Shown here piece after piece: positions 1-12,055 of a stretch of 64,000 bases of DNA. The DNA is from Pontederia crassipes (lineage: Eukaryota; Streptophyta; Magnoliopsida; Commelinales; Pontederiaceae), in the NCBI GenBank assembly GCA_030549335.1, contig CM060188.1, positions 16,867,501-16,931,500 of the forward strand, in the 5' to 3' direction. The translations under genes were made by a program, and so were the position numbers. Positions within the stretch are counted from its first letter, which is position 1; each line of letters opens with the position of its first letter. The notes below the pieces were generated by a model. The model was given only the letters and a program-made list of their open reading frames with translations, made no database searches and was not told where the DNA came from.

Positions 1-42
1 GAGTTCAGGAAAATGGTGGAGAAGCTCTACAAACCTGCCTAG
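1..42 (+). CDS. 3' end of an unidentified upstream gene (partial)
   Basis: Frame 1 reads EFRKMVEKLYKPA and then a TAG stop at 40-42. The basic, amphipathic tail looks like a true C-terminus and is followed by AT-rich DNA typical of a plant 3'UTR. The gene enters from the left edge, so the product cannot be named from 13 residues. It is convergent with the ERD15-like gene on the other strand. An alternative is a chance open frame, because only 13 codons are visible. Confidence 0.4.
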   Translation, partial: EFRKMVEKLYKPA

Positions 43-1318
43 ATTCTGATGTTCTTAGATGCCCCCAAGAAGATTCTTTTTGTCTGGCCATGGCTCATTT
101 TGTATGACATGCTATATTAGAATCGCTCACCTGAGCTTCAGATATATATTTTTTTCGTATCAATAAAAAATTAGTTGGGAAAATTATTCTTCTGCAATGA
201 GTTTTTCTTTCCACACAGACGAATGATGCTATGGAGAATGTCTTGCATTCACATGACATAATATTTATTTCTCACATTGATATGATGGAAACTTATTCTA
301 AATTATACAGTTGTCCACACTGAAATTGTAATTTTATTCTGGGAGAATGTCTAAAATTCCATGTGGGTGTGATTGGAAATTCACACGTACTAAGCTATTT
401 CTATAAAGTCCATAAGTTTAATAAAAGGCTGATTTAATGACAATGCTACTTTATTATTTTATATCACATATTCACAAGGAAAAATTGTTGGATTCTTAAA
501 ATATATCGATATCCACACTTCTACGAGGTTGCAACATTTCGTCGCTCTGTTTATGGCCTTCAGACTCTGCTGGCTTATGGATATATGTTGGTACAAAATA
601 ACAGGCTTCCTGGGCTCGCTCCTTTCCCTTCGAATAAAAGAAAACTTGGATGTCCGATGAAGCTGCTTTTGTTTGCTTACTCGAAAAAGGTAGACGACGA
701 AGAAAAGTTAATTCTTTTTTATGGATGTCCAATGAAGTTGTCAAACTCATATAAAACAAAAGGAAGAAGAGCCGGTGAAAAGGAATTTATTTCATTAAAA
801 AACTGCTTAATTTTTTTTACTTGAGATGAAAGTCAGGTTTGTTGTTACTACGACAGACCGATGAAAGTTAGCCAGGATGTCTAATGAAGTGAAAGAGTAG
901 GAGAATCCATTGAATTTCTATGTTTCCTGGAACCAGTATCATATGAACATACGGGCACAAGTTCAACAAAATATTCTCAGCTTAATCTATCTATTTTCGA
1001 TATTCATATCCATATTATATTCATATTCTGGTTGCACTTTGGGAGCCACATTCATAACTTAGAAGTGGAAAAGAATGATGGGGATGAAGAAGATTGCACA
1101 AACAGCTAGAAATTTTTGGCAACTGTAACTACATTTTGTTCTTTTTGTTACATTTTCTCTCACCTTCTCAGGGAGAATTTAGTGATTAGCAAACAGACTG
1201 GACAAATTAAACAAACAGCAGTGAACAACTACGCGCTGCATTTTGCTTCTTCTCTACATAAGAACTACACCGGACAAAGGACATATGTGCACTGCTATCC
1301 AACTAAATATATTGCTGC
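43..1318. other. Convergent 3' intergenic region
   Basis: No supported gene. It should contain the 3'UTRs of the gene ending at 42 and of the ERD15-like gene (ending at 1319 on the - strand). Three related 15-bp words (GGATGTCCGATGAAG and variants) lie at 648, 723 and 875, spaced 75 and 152 bp, suggesting an old tandem repeat of about 75 bp. The open frames here are short and overlap on both strands without a recognisable product. Confidence 0.5.
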
Positions 1319-1930
1319 TTAGCGAGGCTGCTGAATTATGCGGCGAGGGCTGAACTTGGGGCTCACACTCTGCAGAGGTTTCTCCCAATGCTTTGCAGGT
1401 TCAAAAGCTATTTTAGTAGCTCCATTTCTCGGAGATATGGAGCTCAAGCTCCTAACAAGTGCCTTAACATCATTCCCAAGGCCTGTTCCATAAAAAGGAA
1501 GATCCATACATTAATATCATTGAACAAGATGAATTCTAGAATGGAAGAATTTCATCCCGAGGATAAACAGTTCCTTACCATTCTGGAACTTCTTCAAATC
1601 ACCAGATATCTGCTGTTCAGCTTCAAATGCTTGGTAGTAAGCTGCTGCTTCATCAAACTCTGTGTCTGAAATGGAGAATTCTTCAGTGATACCAAGATCA
1701 AAGGAGTCCGGCAACATGCTCACTACATCCTCATCATCATAACCAAAGGTTTCTTGTTCCTGCTGCTGCCGGAACCAGTGCTCACGGAACCACGGGGTTG
1801 TCTTCACCAACTCATACCATTCAGGGGAGAAGTCTTCGACCTGCCGAAAGGCCATTGGAACAAAAAGTGGGGCATTTGGGTTCAGACTAGACCTTCCTGC
1901 AGCTCCAGAAGACACTGCCATAGCACTCAT
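1319..1930 (-). CDS. ERD15: ERD15-like PAM2-motif protein (early responsive to dehydration 15)
   Basis: Two coding exons, 1930-1579 and 1482-1319, joined across a GT-AG intron (donor GTAAGG at 1578, acceptor AACAG at 1483), give 171 residues. Residues 14-27 (SSLNPNAPLFVPMA) are a PAM2 motif, which in this family binds the MLLE domain of poly(A)-binding protein. It is followed by the acidic segment DFSPEWYELVKTTPWFREHW (33-52) and a DDEDVV stretch. Exon 2 adds GLGNDVKALVRSLSS and the family's QPR C-terminus. ERD15 proteins are small hydrophilic regulators of drought, ABA and defence responses; that role is family knowledge. The start at 1930 is the first ATG before the conserved block. Reading exon 1 through its donor gives a false tail. 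Confidence 0.93.
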
Positions 1931-1950
1931 TCTCTGACCTACTTCCTTTT

Positions 1951-3380
1951 CTGATCATCAAAAGCAAAATGGTTCAATACACAGACCCCCAAACAAATGA
2001 ACGAATCATTACAGAATCAAGAAACTGATGAAATATTCACAAGTTCAGATAGCAAACAGAATGATATAGCTACTTAATTATCATGATTTTAGCTGGTACT
2101 TCTTTCAGCAGAAAGAAAGGGGAAAAATCTTCTGACAACATTCACGTCTAGAAATCATATGCATAATCTGCAGATCAGTTGTTCTTTAACTTGTTGCCAT
2201 GATATCCTCACCATTCACCTAAACTGAAGGGATCATGTTTCGTGATGATGTTTTATTTGTAAAATTCATGATTGATTGAGCACCCATTGACTGAGTAATA
2301 TTGCCTTGAACACTTAATAACAGATCATTATTGGGCAAACACTTAATTACACTTCGAAATAGATAAACTGTGTTATTTCACTTCCTTTTTGCATACAAAA
2401 CTGTCACATGACAGAGCAAGCAACAGGTAAGTCTATTTTAAAGCTGCAGTTACAATAAATACAATAATAAATCGAATTGGGGAAAAAAACCACTTAACAA
2501 CACATGCGTATAGAAAAACATGGATCTGAAATCATAATATTAAAGATCCAAAATCCTCAAGTAAGCATCAAAATCACCAACTTGAAGGAAATCATGCTAA
2601 AACAGGTAGCTGCAGATGTGTGATACTGATAATTATGCAGGGAAAAGAGGTTCTGCTGAGTGGGCTTGGTCACGCCCTCTTACTGAATATCTACAAATCC
2701 ACATATTTCAATCGCTAAATTGATGATCATGAGACGCCGAAGCCTCAAAGTGGAAACTTCAGAGGACCCCTAAAATTTTCATACAAAGAAAAAGCGGCTC
2801 CTTCATCTGATCTGGAAGACAACAACTCTAATCATCTCTAGACTCTAATTCTCCTTCCAAATAAAAGTCATACTTGAGGAACAAAAAGAACAAGATCATC
2901 GAGAGGAAAAAATTGCCCATAATTCCCTTCCACAACAAAGCCAAACTCGGAAAGAAAGAACAAGGAAGGAAAACCAAGTCAAACTCACAAGATCGTCTGA
3001 AAACTGTCCAAACCTCCCCAAAAAAAATGTTTTGAGACAGTAACCAAGATCTGATCTTTCCTGTCCCTGTCAATTTTCCATGCAGATCTAAGACACCAAT
3101 TTTTGCGCATCTAACGAAAACTGGCGCACACCTTTCTTTTCTAGATCAGGTGCTGCAAAGATCAACAAGTACAACCAGATCTGTACATGCACCACTGACA
3201 GATCCACCACCAATCTTTCATGCATGCATAAGCACACTTCGCAAAAGATCCACGGTATTATCCTAAACAAGCAACTTGATAAATATCAGTGTAGCATGAG
3301 CGGATCAATTTTACCTCTTGCTTTGGTGGTTGGACCCAAAATAATATCTATCCCCCGAGGTAGTGACTGAGAGTGCGGGT
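1951..3380 (-). other. Probable 5'UTR intron and leader of the ERD15-like gene
   Basis: No coding sequence is visible in this stretch. Upstream of the ERD15 start, the - strand has a plausible acceptor (TGATGATCAG, ending at 1951) and a plausible donor (AAGAG/GTAAAA, exon end 3315). With the TATA box at 3416-3411, this implies a leader exon of about 65 bp (near 3380-3315) and a 1.36-kb leader intron (3314-1951). Leader introns are common in this family. This is inference from splice signals only. Confidence 0.4.
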
Positions 3381-3410
3381 GATGGAGGCAAGGCAAAGAC
3401 TCACCGGCCA

Positions 3411-3416
3411 TTTATA
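3411..3416 (-). promoter_or_regulatory. TATA box of the ERD15-like gene
   Basis: The - strand reads TATAAA in the context GTTGTATAAATGG, about 30 bp before the inferred transcription start near 3380. A GA-rich tract lies just upstream, as often seen in plant promoters. Confidence 0.45.
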
Positions 3417-3510
3417 CAACCGAAGGCAAATGGGGACCCTCCCGAACCTACAGGTTCGGATGAACCCGAGCCTAAATAACTTTAAATAATAAATAAATAA
3501 ATATATAAAT

Positions 3511-3595
3511 GGAGAGAGAAAGAGAAAGAGAGAGATAATGAAAATGGGGGAGAGAGAGAGAGAGAGGGGGGAGAGAGAGAGTGAGAGAGAGGGGG
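3511..3595. repeat. GA/CT-rich microsatellite
   Basis: Runs of GA and GGGGGA on the + strand, interrupted, in the far promoter of the ERD15-like gene. The long histidine/serine/proline frame on the other strand is an artefact of this tract. Confidence 0.8.
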
Positions 3596-3639
3596 ATGGA
3601 TGGTATGTATTTGGTCAGGGAGAGTGGAACAACGCGGAA

Positions 3640-4379
3640 ATAGATGGGGTATGAATGAGACGTAGGCGTGGTGGTGGTGGTGGCTACACGGCATTTCCGG
3701 GAAGCTTTTAGGTGGCATCCAAGCTGTTGCCTGCTTCATTGGTTGGTGGCATTTAGCAGAGAGGACTAGAGGGGTATGTAACATGTATGCATGTATCGCT
3801 TGTAGAGATGCATGCACTGGGAAAAAATTTTTGTTTTTTTTTATATACGATATATTTGATGGTTGTTTTTATTTATATTAGAGGTTTAATAATAATTGTG
3901 TAAATCACTTGCGATCAAAATCGAATCTAATCTTTAATGGACACATATAAATCAAGATATTCATTGAATGTTTTGGGATATTATTATTATTATTATCCTG
4001 ATATAGCCTTATATTATAAGCTAGACATTAGCTTATTTTTGTTTCGAACTTTAGTTTATAAATGGTTCGTTTTTTTTATATTCCTAGCTCATTAACACAA
4101 GAGATTTTTTTAATGAACAAATAATATGTGTTACATATGAGACAAATAAATAAATATTATGACAATTTGGTTGACCAAATAAATGATAAACCACAATTGA
4201 GACATCTCGAGATTGATTTTTTTTGTTATATTTATTTGTCAAGAATTGTCGAGTAGGAAAGAAAAGGAATTCGCCGACTATATTGATTCGTAGCACATTT
4301 GAATGAGATGGTTGAATCGAGTGAGGAATTGACTTCGGTCAACTGCACATTTATCATCGACCGATCCGTACGACGTCTA
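3640..4379. other. Intergenic, no gene seen
   Basis: Contains a short GTG-trinucleotide run near 3669-3682, an ATT run near 3979-3996, and AT-rich DNA. Nothing else recognised. Confidence 0.5.
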
Positions 4380-5330
4380 GACGTGTCCAACGTCTAGACA
4401 AGCTCTTTTGAGCGTTTTGTGGAAGCTTGCTTATGCCACAACTTTTGGGACACACGATCCCGAACGGACGCTTCTTCGGTGGAGGCGTTTGTGAACAAAC
4501 GGGCATCTCGGCGTAACGTTCGATCGCTTGGGACGCTCTTTTGTGGGTTACAACCCCACGCTTGAGGCACGATGCTAGATTTAGAGAAGTTTGAAATCTT
4601 TGTTGAGTAAATAAGAATGATTACAACGCTTCGGGGGAGGACTAGCGGATCTCCCCTACTATACCACCGTTTCGGGTGGTAGATTTGCGATGTATGGTGT
4701 GGAGGACCATCTCTGGGGGTGCACTTTTTTGGAGTGCAAATTATAAAACTGTTATCACCACACTTAGAAAATAAACTAAGTATAAAAGTGAGTTGAAAAG
4801 GAAGATACATGGTAAAATAACTCGACGTACTACGGGGAGAAGCCCCCGGGACATTCTCCCCACTCAAGTCAGCGACGTCCCTGGAGCTGCGGCTTGGAAT
4901 TCTTTCAATCTTCTGCTTGAACTGCCACAAGTCTTCGGCTGTCTCCCAACTTATGTCGACGTCCGGTCTTCCGCTCCATCGAATAAGATACTATTTCTTC
5001 CGATTCTTCGTGCGGACGGCGAGTACTTCTTCAACTTGATCAGTAAACTGCTGACGGATGGTCGGCGGGGCGCGATCTGAAACCCCATATCGGTGTCCCT
5101 TCGTGACGTCCCGTGATCCCTTCGTCGCCCCTTCGAACTTTAAGCGTCCAAGCGCCAGCATTGGTGCCGCAACGCGCCAATGCCACGGTTCTATGACGAG
5201 TAGTCCAACACTCTAGTCATGTCCGTGATTGAATGTCTATAAGAGCGACTCTCGGCATAGTCGTCTCGACCATAAAACTTTCGCTGCAAATTCAAAGCAG
5301 ACTTGGCTAGGTGCCTATCCGCCTAGTCGC
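4380..5330 (-). mobile_element. Truncated Ty3/gypsy chromovirus remnant (pol 3' end plus LTR-like sequence)
   Basis: The stretch is GC-richer than its flanks and reads on the - strand as the end of a chromovirus integrase: a chromodomain (4898-5038), then the junction typical of the 3' end of such pol genes, then about 500 bp of probable 3' LTR down to about 4380. No reverse transcriptase, protease or gag remains. Exact LTR edges and the target-site duplication were not found. The remnant is broken: an in-frame stop lies inside the chromodomain. Confidence 0.55.
4898..5038 (-). pseudogene. Retrotransposon chromodomain fragment with premature stop
   Basis: The - strand frame reads QVEEVLAVRTKNRKK, a stop (4993-4991), then YLIRWSGRPDVDISWE and TAEDLWQFKQKIERI. 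This matches the chromodomain pattern of a conserved beta-strand, an aromatic residue, the WxG turn, a TWE/SWE-like strand and a closing helix. It is the module chromoviral integrases use to target heterochromatin. The internal stop and missing upstream domains mark it as dead. Confidence 0.6.
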
Positions 5331-5375
5331 CGCACGTGATCTAGTGTCCGAGAATGACCATGTGACACTCGCACC

Positions 5376-5453
5376 ATAATAATAATATATTATTATTATT
5401 ATAATATAATATATTATTATTAAACCATAATAATAATATATTATTATTATTAT
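5376..5453. repeat. Palindromic AT repeat (TAATAATA / TATTATTA)
   Basis: Two copies of a self-complementary block built of ATA/TAT trinucleotides are separated by a short AT stretch. Each can fold into a hairpin. No coding content. Confidence 0.7.
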
Positions 5454-5459
5454 AGTAGA

Positions 5460-7085
5460 AGGGAAAAAGAAATAAAAATCATACCGAATTAGTTTTTTTC
5501 TCCTTTTGTTTCTGTTTGAAAAATCTATCTCCTGCTGTATAGCTCGTTTTATTTCCGAAGATACATGTTTGATAAATATATGTTCCTCCTCTAAAATGCA
5601 TGTCATATTGCGCCTTACAGTAAACTTTTTTTTAGTATAATGACAACATAAAGTACGCATACTTTGTAATAAAAAAATATGCACTACTTTTTTTTTTCAA
5701 GTTTATGGCATGATTTTTTTATTGTTCTATCTATGGAGCAAGAGAATTGATTGCAGTTATCGTAGCCTCAATTATTTCCCAAAAAAATAGTGCTGTTGCA
5801 TGGGGGCATTCATGAAACTTTAACATTAATAATTTTTCTCCTTTATCAAAAGAAAGAAAAAGAAAATAAAGTAATAATGTATGTAAGAACCTGTTTTGAT
5901 AAGGCCAACACCATAATTAATGAAGGACAGGTTGCCCTCAGTGCATCATGATAAAAGTCCGAGGCCATGGGACCCCTCATGTTTCCCTTTCCCTTCATCA
6001 ATTCGAGGTGCAATTTTTTTTTTCAAAAAAATAAAAATAAAAAAGGAAGTACACACGACATTGCAACATAATCATTCATGTCTTGTTAAAATTGCAATTG
6101 GGCACTTTGCGGATTTTAGTTTTATCCAACAAATTGGAGCTCGATCCGAAAATAATTAAATAAAATAATTTAAAAAAAAGGGGGGCAAAATAATTTCAAA
6201 TATCGAAGTCCGGACAAGGGTCCCCTAAGCTTTTCTTTGGGTAGGGAATATCATCAAAAGTGAACTTTAATTTTTTACTTTTTAACCAAACACTTTTTTT
6301 TTTACAATAAGTGGATCCCCACATCAATAGTGATGGGGTTAACAGTTTTTTTTTCCTGACTTTATAGTGCCATCATAAATTTGGTGCTCCAACAAGAGGA
6401 GTATTTGTTGAATGAAACGAAATCATTTTAATCCAATGAATAACCACGGGGGGCCACATGGCATTAAATGGACCATTAAAATATCATAGTCACAATTAAT
6501 TATTTTGAATCTCTTTACACACGACTTTTCTTTCTCCATTTGTCCTCACGCAAAGACAACAAGGGAGGAGGACACATCACGGGCGTCAAAACTTTGGACA
6601 CGTCAAGAGAGAGCATGTGAATTAAGGTTAGGAAGAAGGAAAACCGATGAACCTTCTATAATGGTAGAAATCATAATCTTTATGATAGTTAGTGATTTGT
6701 TCTAGTAGAAATCGTAAATTTTATAATAGTTTGCTGAACTCGCTAAACTCTTTTTGCTAGTGTTGATACGATGATAACTGATTAATAATGATTGTAGTGT
6801 ATCAAGAATTTTTTTTCCTATACTTGTTCAAAATGTTATCTCGATGACGTCACTTAATTTTATAATTTAATTATAATTAATCAATATATATGAAAGCTAT
6901 TTATATAACATTCATGTGGGTTAGGGCCTATAACTATATAGTAGAATATTTTATATTCATGTGCATATCACCCGTTAGAGGAGCCACCAATTATCTCATC
7001 ATCGTCATTATCTCATCCTACAGTGATTCAAGTACAAAGACAAAGCTCAATGAGGTAACTCAGTATGTAGAGACATCCATAATAA
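5460..7085. other. Intergenic, no gene seen
   Basis: AT-rich DNA with homopolymer runs. Open frames up to about 80 codons show no family resemblance or splice context. Confidence 0.5.
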
Positions 7086-8280
7086 AGTGAACCATATATC
7101 AAAATTCATAATAACAATTCAATTCTATAAACAATGCATAATTTATGAACACTGATATGATTAACAATAAACAAATTTCAATATAACTATTATCAATTAG
7201 CAACAAACAATTGATCAATTATAATAATAATTCATATTATTAAATTAATAATGATCAACCAATATTAATCGCTTCTATTATCAGTTACCATTAATCAATA
7301 ATTCAACTGGACCAAATCAATGAAAATCCTATTTAACAAGTACTAATCATCTATTTATTAGTCACATAGAACACAATGTATTATTCATCAGCCATGAAGA
7401 TGAAAATAATAATCTATCAGTCATTAGGGCGCAATTCAATTTTTAATTCGTGAAGGCACAACTCAATTATTCATCAATCATATCGATTGCAATACAATTA
7501 TAAGTCCAATTATCTATCAATCATATAAGTTGCAATACAATCGTCAATATTATAAAGATTGTCATACGATTATCAATTAGTCAATTATCTTTTCAATCAC
7601 AACAGGTACAATACAATCGCTAATATCATAAAGATCACGATAGAATGGTCAATTAATCAAGTATAAGTTATTTATTCTTTAACCACTAGAGTTGCAATAC
7701 AATTAGCAATACCATAAAGGTTTTAATATTCAATTATATATTTAATCTTTGAAGTTACCATATGAACCCTAAGATTGTATCAAGAGCTCTCATTTATTAA
7801 GAAAACATCATATCACGTGGAACTAACCAACTATAAAGGTCGCAATACACAAAGCATGATTGACCCCCACAAATTTTTTTTACGTCTATTTTCACCAATT
7901 TATGTACCTTTTCAATTTGGAATATAAGAATCATATCAACCATGCTATATTAATTAGGTGTCAATCAATAAGTTAATACACCTATCATCAATAATCAATT
8001 TTTCATCGATTACATTTCTCCATTATCAATTACCAATTAACAATTTGTGACGAAGTATCATCACGATCATAATTCAGTCTTATTCATAAGCACATTACCG
8101 GTAGTCAATTTAGCAATAACTCGATATAACAATTCATGATAATTTATTATTATATCAATAATTCAATATTAACAATCAATCAATTATCAAGAATCAATTA
8201 TGAGGCTTCTATGTTCATGAACTATCAATATAGCAGTCATCACAATTAATTATAACTACTAATCCATCAATACCCTCTTC
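7086..8280. repeat. AT-rich degenerate satellite-like region (ATCAAT-rich)
   Basis: The stretch is dominated by variants of CAATTATCAAT and by a recurring phrase of the type TTGCAATACAAT at 7486, 7529, 7606 and 7691. These represent badly decayed repeats of roughly 45-85 bp. It grades into the ACTCGG-rich block to the right, and both may belong to one non-coding retroelement. Confidence 0.45.
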
Positions 8281-8960
8281 CGGACTAAACCTGAGTTGGG
8301 TAGGGTGACACCCGGGTCAAATTTCCTATTTCAATTCGTAATTTTCATCTTCAATTAAAATCTAGGCTGGGTCCGACGAAACTCGGGCTGCGTCTCTATG
8401 TTTCCAATTATTCCATCAATACTATAACTCGGGTCGAGTTAGGTAGAACTCGGGCCGTGTTCGTTCATTAGGTCGAATTCGAGTCGGTCCAACAAAATTC
8501 CAACCGTGTCAAATTTGTAATTTTCATCTTCAATTAAAATCTAGGCTGGATCCGACGAAACTCGGGCTGCGTCTCTATGTTTCCAATGCATTATTCCATC
8601 AATGCTATAACTTGGTTCGGGTTAGGTAGAACCCAGGCCGTGTTCGTTCATTAGGTCGAATTCAAGTCAGTCCAACAAAATTCCAACCGTGTCAACCTCT
8701 TGAATTCCATATTCTATCAATGTCAGAACCCGGGTCGAGTGGGTCCAAACCCAGTCCGAATTTGTTCGTCCAATTTTGTGTCGCTCTTAGGTAAGGAAAA
8801 ACTCTGGTTGCACTGTTTATATCTCGAGTCGGGTTAATTGATCTCGATCCGATTTCAATTTTATTCGCATCGAGTTCCTAAGAACTCAGGCCGGGTTCTA
8901 CCGCTGCAAGGAAGTCGCCTTTTCGGCGCGACTTCTGACCCTCCAATATATGTCATACGA
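8281..8960. repeat. ACTCGG/CCGAGT-rich repeat block
   Basis: Many copies of words such as ACTCGGGC, CCCGGGTC and GAGTCGG, in both orientations, alternate with AT-rich DNA. The same vocabulary recurs at 18780-19130, so the two loci probably derive from one repeat family. There are no coding domains. A non-coding LTR-type element is possible but unproven. Confidence 0.5.
8338..8696. repeat. Tandem duplication, 179-bp unit, two copies
   Basis: Unit 1 starts at 8338 (GTAATTTTCATCTTCAATT) and unit 2 at 8517 with the same words. They stay aligned through GACGAAACTCGGGCTGCG and the TTCGTTCATTAGGTCGAATT segment, differing by scattered substitutions and a small insertion in unit 2. Confidence 0.85.
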
Positions 8961-9847
8961 TATTCAATCAATGCAAAAAATATATCAATGTAAACTCTGT
9001 ATAATGGAAAAGAGTCCAAAGATTCATGTTGCAAAAAGTCGACGCCACGAGGATCCCCCTATTTACCTTAAATTGGCTAAAAATCAACTGTCCATTGTTG
9101 TTTGTTGGTTGTACAAATGTTGAAACTTTGGCCGACGTTTTCTCCTCGGTGTTGCCTCGAAACTCATGCTGATCATTTGTATTCTCCTATGTGGGGACTT
9201 CAAAATGACATATCAACCGCCTCCTAAATGCCTCGATTTATGAAAATTATTTCTCCACCAATCATAGTTATTCATCATTAATTTTTCAAATTTAATTAAA
9301 TTTAAATTTCATTAATTATTTCATAATCATACTTATAAAAATCCATCTTTAATTAAATTCCTTTTTATCTCTTCCATAACTTCTTTCAATCAAACTCTAC
9401 TTTCACCTTTTTCTTTTATTTCTTTTGTCATTAATTTTTGAAATTATTTAATTTTATAATATTTTATCACTTAATTTACAAATTAAAATAATAATATATA
9501 TATTTAATGTTTGAAATATTTTTAAGTCATAAAATACTCAATCATCTTTTATGTAGGAGTCCTATGCCCATTAACATTTTTTTGGACCTCAAATCAAAAT
9601 GAAATTCCTAATCTCTCTCTAATTATAATTCCTACTTTAAGTAGGACTTGATCTTTCTTTATTTTTTCTTTCTAACCATACTTTTAATCTCACTTAAGTT
9701 ATAATTCCTTCTCTGAGTAGGACTAGCCTTTTTTTTCTATTCATATTCTTTTTTCAACTCCCCTTTATAACTTGGGTCAAATTACCTTATTGCTCCTCTA
9801 TTGAAATCTTAGAGTGTTAGATAAGAACAATAATCTTCTATAATAGT
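8961..9847. other. Intergenic, no gene seen
   Basis: AT-rich DNA. Phrases of the type TATAATTCCT...GAGTAGGACT appear twice near 9630 and 9700, a minor local duplication. Confidence 0.45.
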
Positions 9848-10404
9848 TAGGGCTGTTTGGCAATGAAATAAATAGGAGAATAAAGTTTTATTCTATTATA
9901 TTTATCCAAACATCCACATTTTTTCAAATAATCCCATGTAATGATGAGGGATACATTTAGAATTAAAATAAAAATATATTCTTAGCTAACATTAAAAGTA
10001 AGGGATATACACTTCTACATTTTAGCTAGATTTACTCCATACATGCATCACTTTTTTTAAAAAAAAAGTTAATAACTCAATAGAATAAAGTAATTATATT
10101 TCAGTGAAACAGTAATGAAGACAAACAATCAAGTGTCGATAAATATTAAGTTAAAGAAATACTAATTTTTATTCTTAAGGAATATAGTATTCTAAAGACA
10201 TTTTTATCCTGAGTGATGGGTGGAATATGTTGTGGCTGCCAACTAAAAATTGATAAGAATAAACATAATAGTATTTCATTTTTCAAGATGGTTTTGAAAA
10301 AAACCGAAGTTTGACCGATTTAAACTTATTCTTGATGATGTTTACTTATATTCTCAGAAGAATGAGATATTTCATCATTTATTCTTCAACCAAATTGTCC
10401 CTAG
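9848..10404. mobile_element. Candidate MITE (hAT or Harbinger type)
   Basis: Left end TAGGGCTGTTTGG at 9848 and right end CCAAATTGTCCCTAG ending at 10404 form imperfect terminal inverted repeats around AT-rich non-coding DNA. No target-site duplication was found, so the superfamily and exact edges are uncertain. Confidence 0.3.
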
Positions 10405-11385
10405 TGTTATATTCTCTCTTTGATTTGTGTTCAATTTACAAGTTTAGACTTGGTGCAAACCAAAGTGATCAATGTTGAAATGAGCGTATATCAAATTTTT
10501 CTACTTTTATCATGCGAAATTCATACTTATTGAGATATTTCATGTAACCACTAATGTCTAATGATCAAAATAATTTAATTGAATAGTTTCACATGGACAA
10601 AATATATAAGTGATCATGGACTTATATGTAGCTACTATATTTACCTATCAAGACGTATTTTAAATTCGTACGGATCAAGACTCAAAGTGAATAATATTTT
10701 GATTGGATCGAAGGTTATTATTACATTGCAACCTCTCCTAAGAAAAAGTATGCTTGATATGTACAAAAAATAATTATTCATGAGACCTCATTGTGATAAA
10801 AATACTAATAATAGCATTGCATAAAAAATTAAATATTTTGAAGCTAAATGCAACTTAGTCTTTTATTGCATTGAAAATAAAGTATTGAAGCATTGAAACA
10901 AAATATTGAAATACGAATTAATGAAAATCAGAGCATTGTGTCAATTAACTCAATGGCCTCAATGAATAATTTCTTGTTGAATTAATATCTTTTTACAGAA
11001 TTATTTTATCAAATTATCATCTGGATTACTAACCTATGTGCTCTTGATGACATGATTACAAAATAGTGACATATTGCTCTTATACTTATCTATTGTTGAA
11101 TTTTCTTTTTCATTTATTGGATTATGTAGCTCAAGAGATTCCGTTGATCATGGAGGTAACCAATGACATAATGGATGATGGCATTCGCTCATGTGATTGT
11201 TGTTGATGATGATATTGCACATGGATAATATGTTTCCCTTTCCTTATTGTTATTTGTATTTCCCAAACTTTATTGAATTATAATAACCTATCGACTTCTC
11301 TGATTTTCCCTGATGTTAAGATTATGTTGGACTATCACATTAAATAATGATTCTACTTTATTTCTATGTCTTTCGCATTCTTATA
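10405..11385. other. Intergenic, no gene seen
   Basis: AT-rich DNA with no open frame above 65 codons and no recognisable domain. Confidence 0.5.
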
Positions 11386-11405
11386 TATATACATACATAC
11401 ATACA

Positions 11406-11441
<36 letters not shown>

Positions 11442-11466
11442 TACATACATACATACATACATATGT
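11386..11466. repeat. ACAT tetranucleotide microsatellite
   Basis: About 12 ACAT units, a short TATATATA interruption, then five more units. Likely polymorphic. Confidence 0.95.
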
Positions 11467-11486
11467 GTATGTAGGGATTAATGGAG

Positions 11487-12055
11487 TGTAACACCTCAGG
11501 TGAAACCCTATGTAACGCTTAAATCTGGACTATTGGATCTAGCCAACGATTTAAATTAAATCATGAGATTAGGGCTTCCTGGGTTGGACTAGGGCAGATC
11601 AACGACGAGGAGGCACAAATCAGTGTGGATCGACGTCGACGGCAGGGAGGCACAGAATGGGGCAGAGGCGAGAGAGGGGAGTAGGGGGAGAGAGAGGATG
11701 CGTGATCGAAGTGCTCACAAGTGTGTTGTTGCCGCTCGCAGGGGTGGGAGACAAGCGCTTTGGTGGCGCTCAAAGGGGAGGAGGTTAGAGATCGACGATG
11801 GCGGTGATCGAAGAAGAGGAGGAGATGATTGATCAGCGATGAGGGATCACTTGCAGAGGAGTGCTCGACAAACGAGGGCAGCGACACAGATTGGGGACAA
11901 GGGCGAGATCGGTGGAGAGAAGAGAAAGAGCGCAGAGGGGAGGTGGCAGTGGTGACCGGAGGAGAGAAGAGAAAAAGCCAAGGGGAGGCAGCTGTGACGA
12001 TTGGAGGGGAGAGAGAGTGTAGAGAAGAGAGAGAGCATTAGAGAGAAGAGATAAT
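11487..12055. other. Purine-rich, moderately GC-rich block without a gene
   Basis: The + strand is dominated by GAGAG, GGAGG and AGAAG words. Overlapping open frames on both strands (60-115 codons) have low-complexity products and contradict each other. It begins with TGTAACACCTCAGG and ends in an abrupt return to AT-rich DNA, which fits a transposon fragment or a relic leader region. No domain recognised. Confidence 0.35.
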
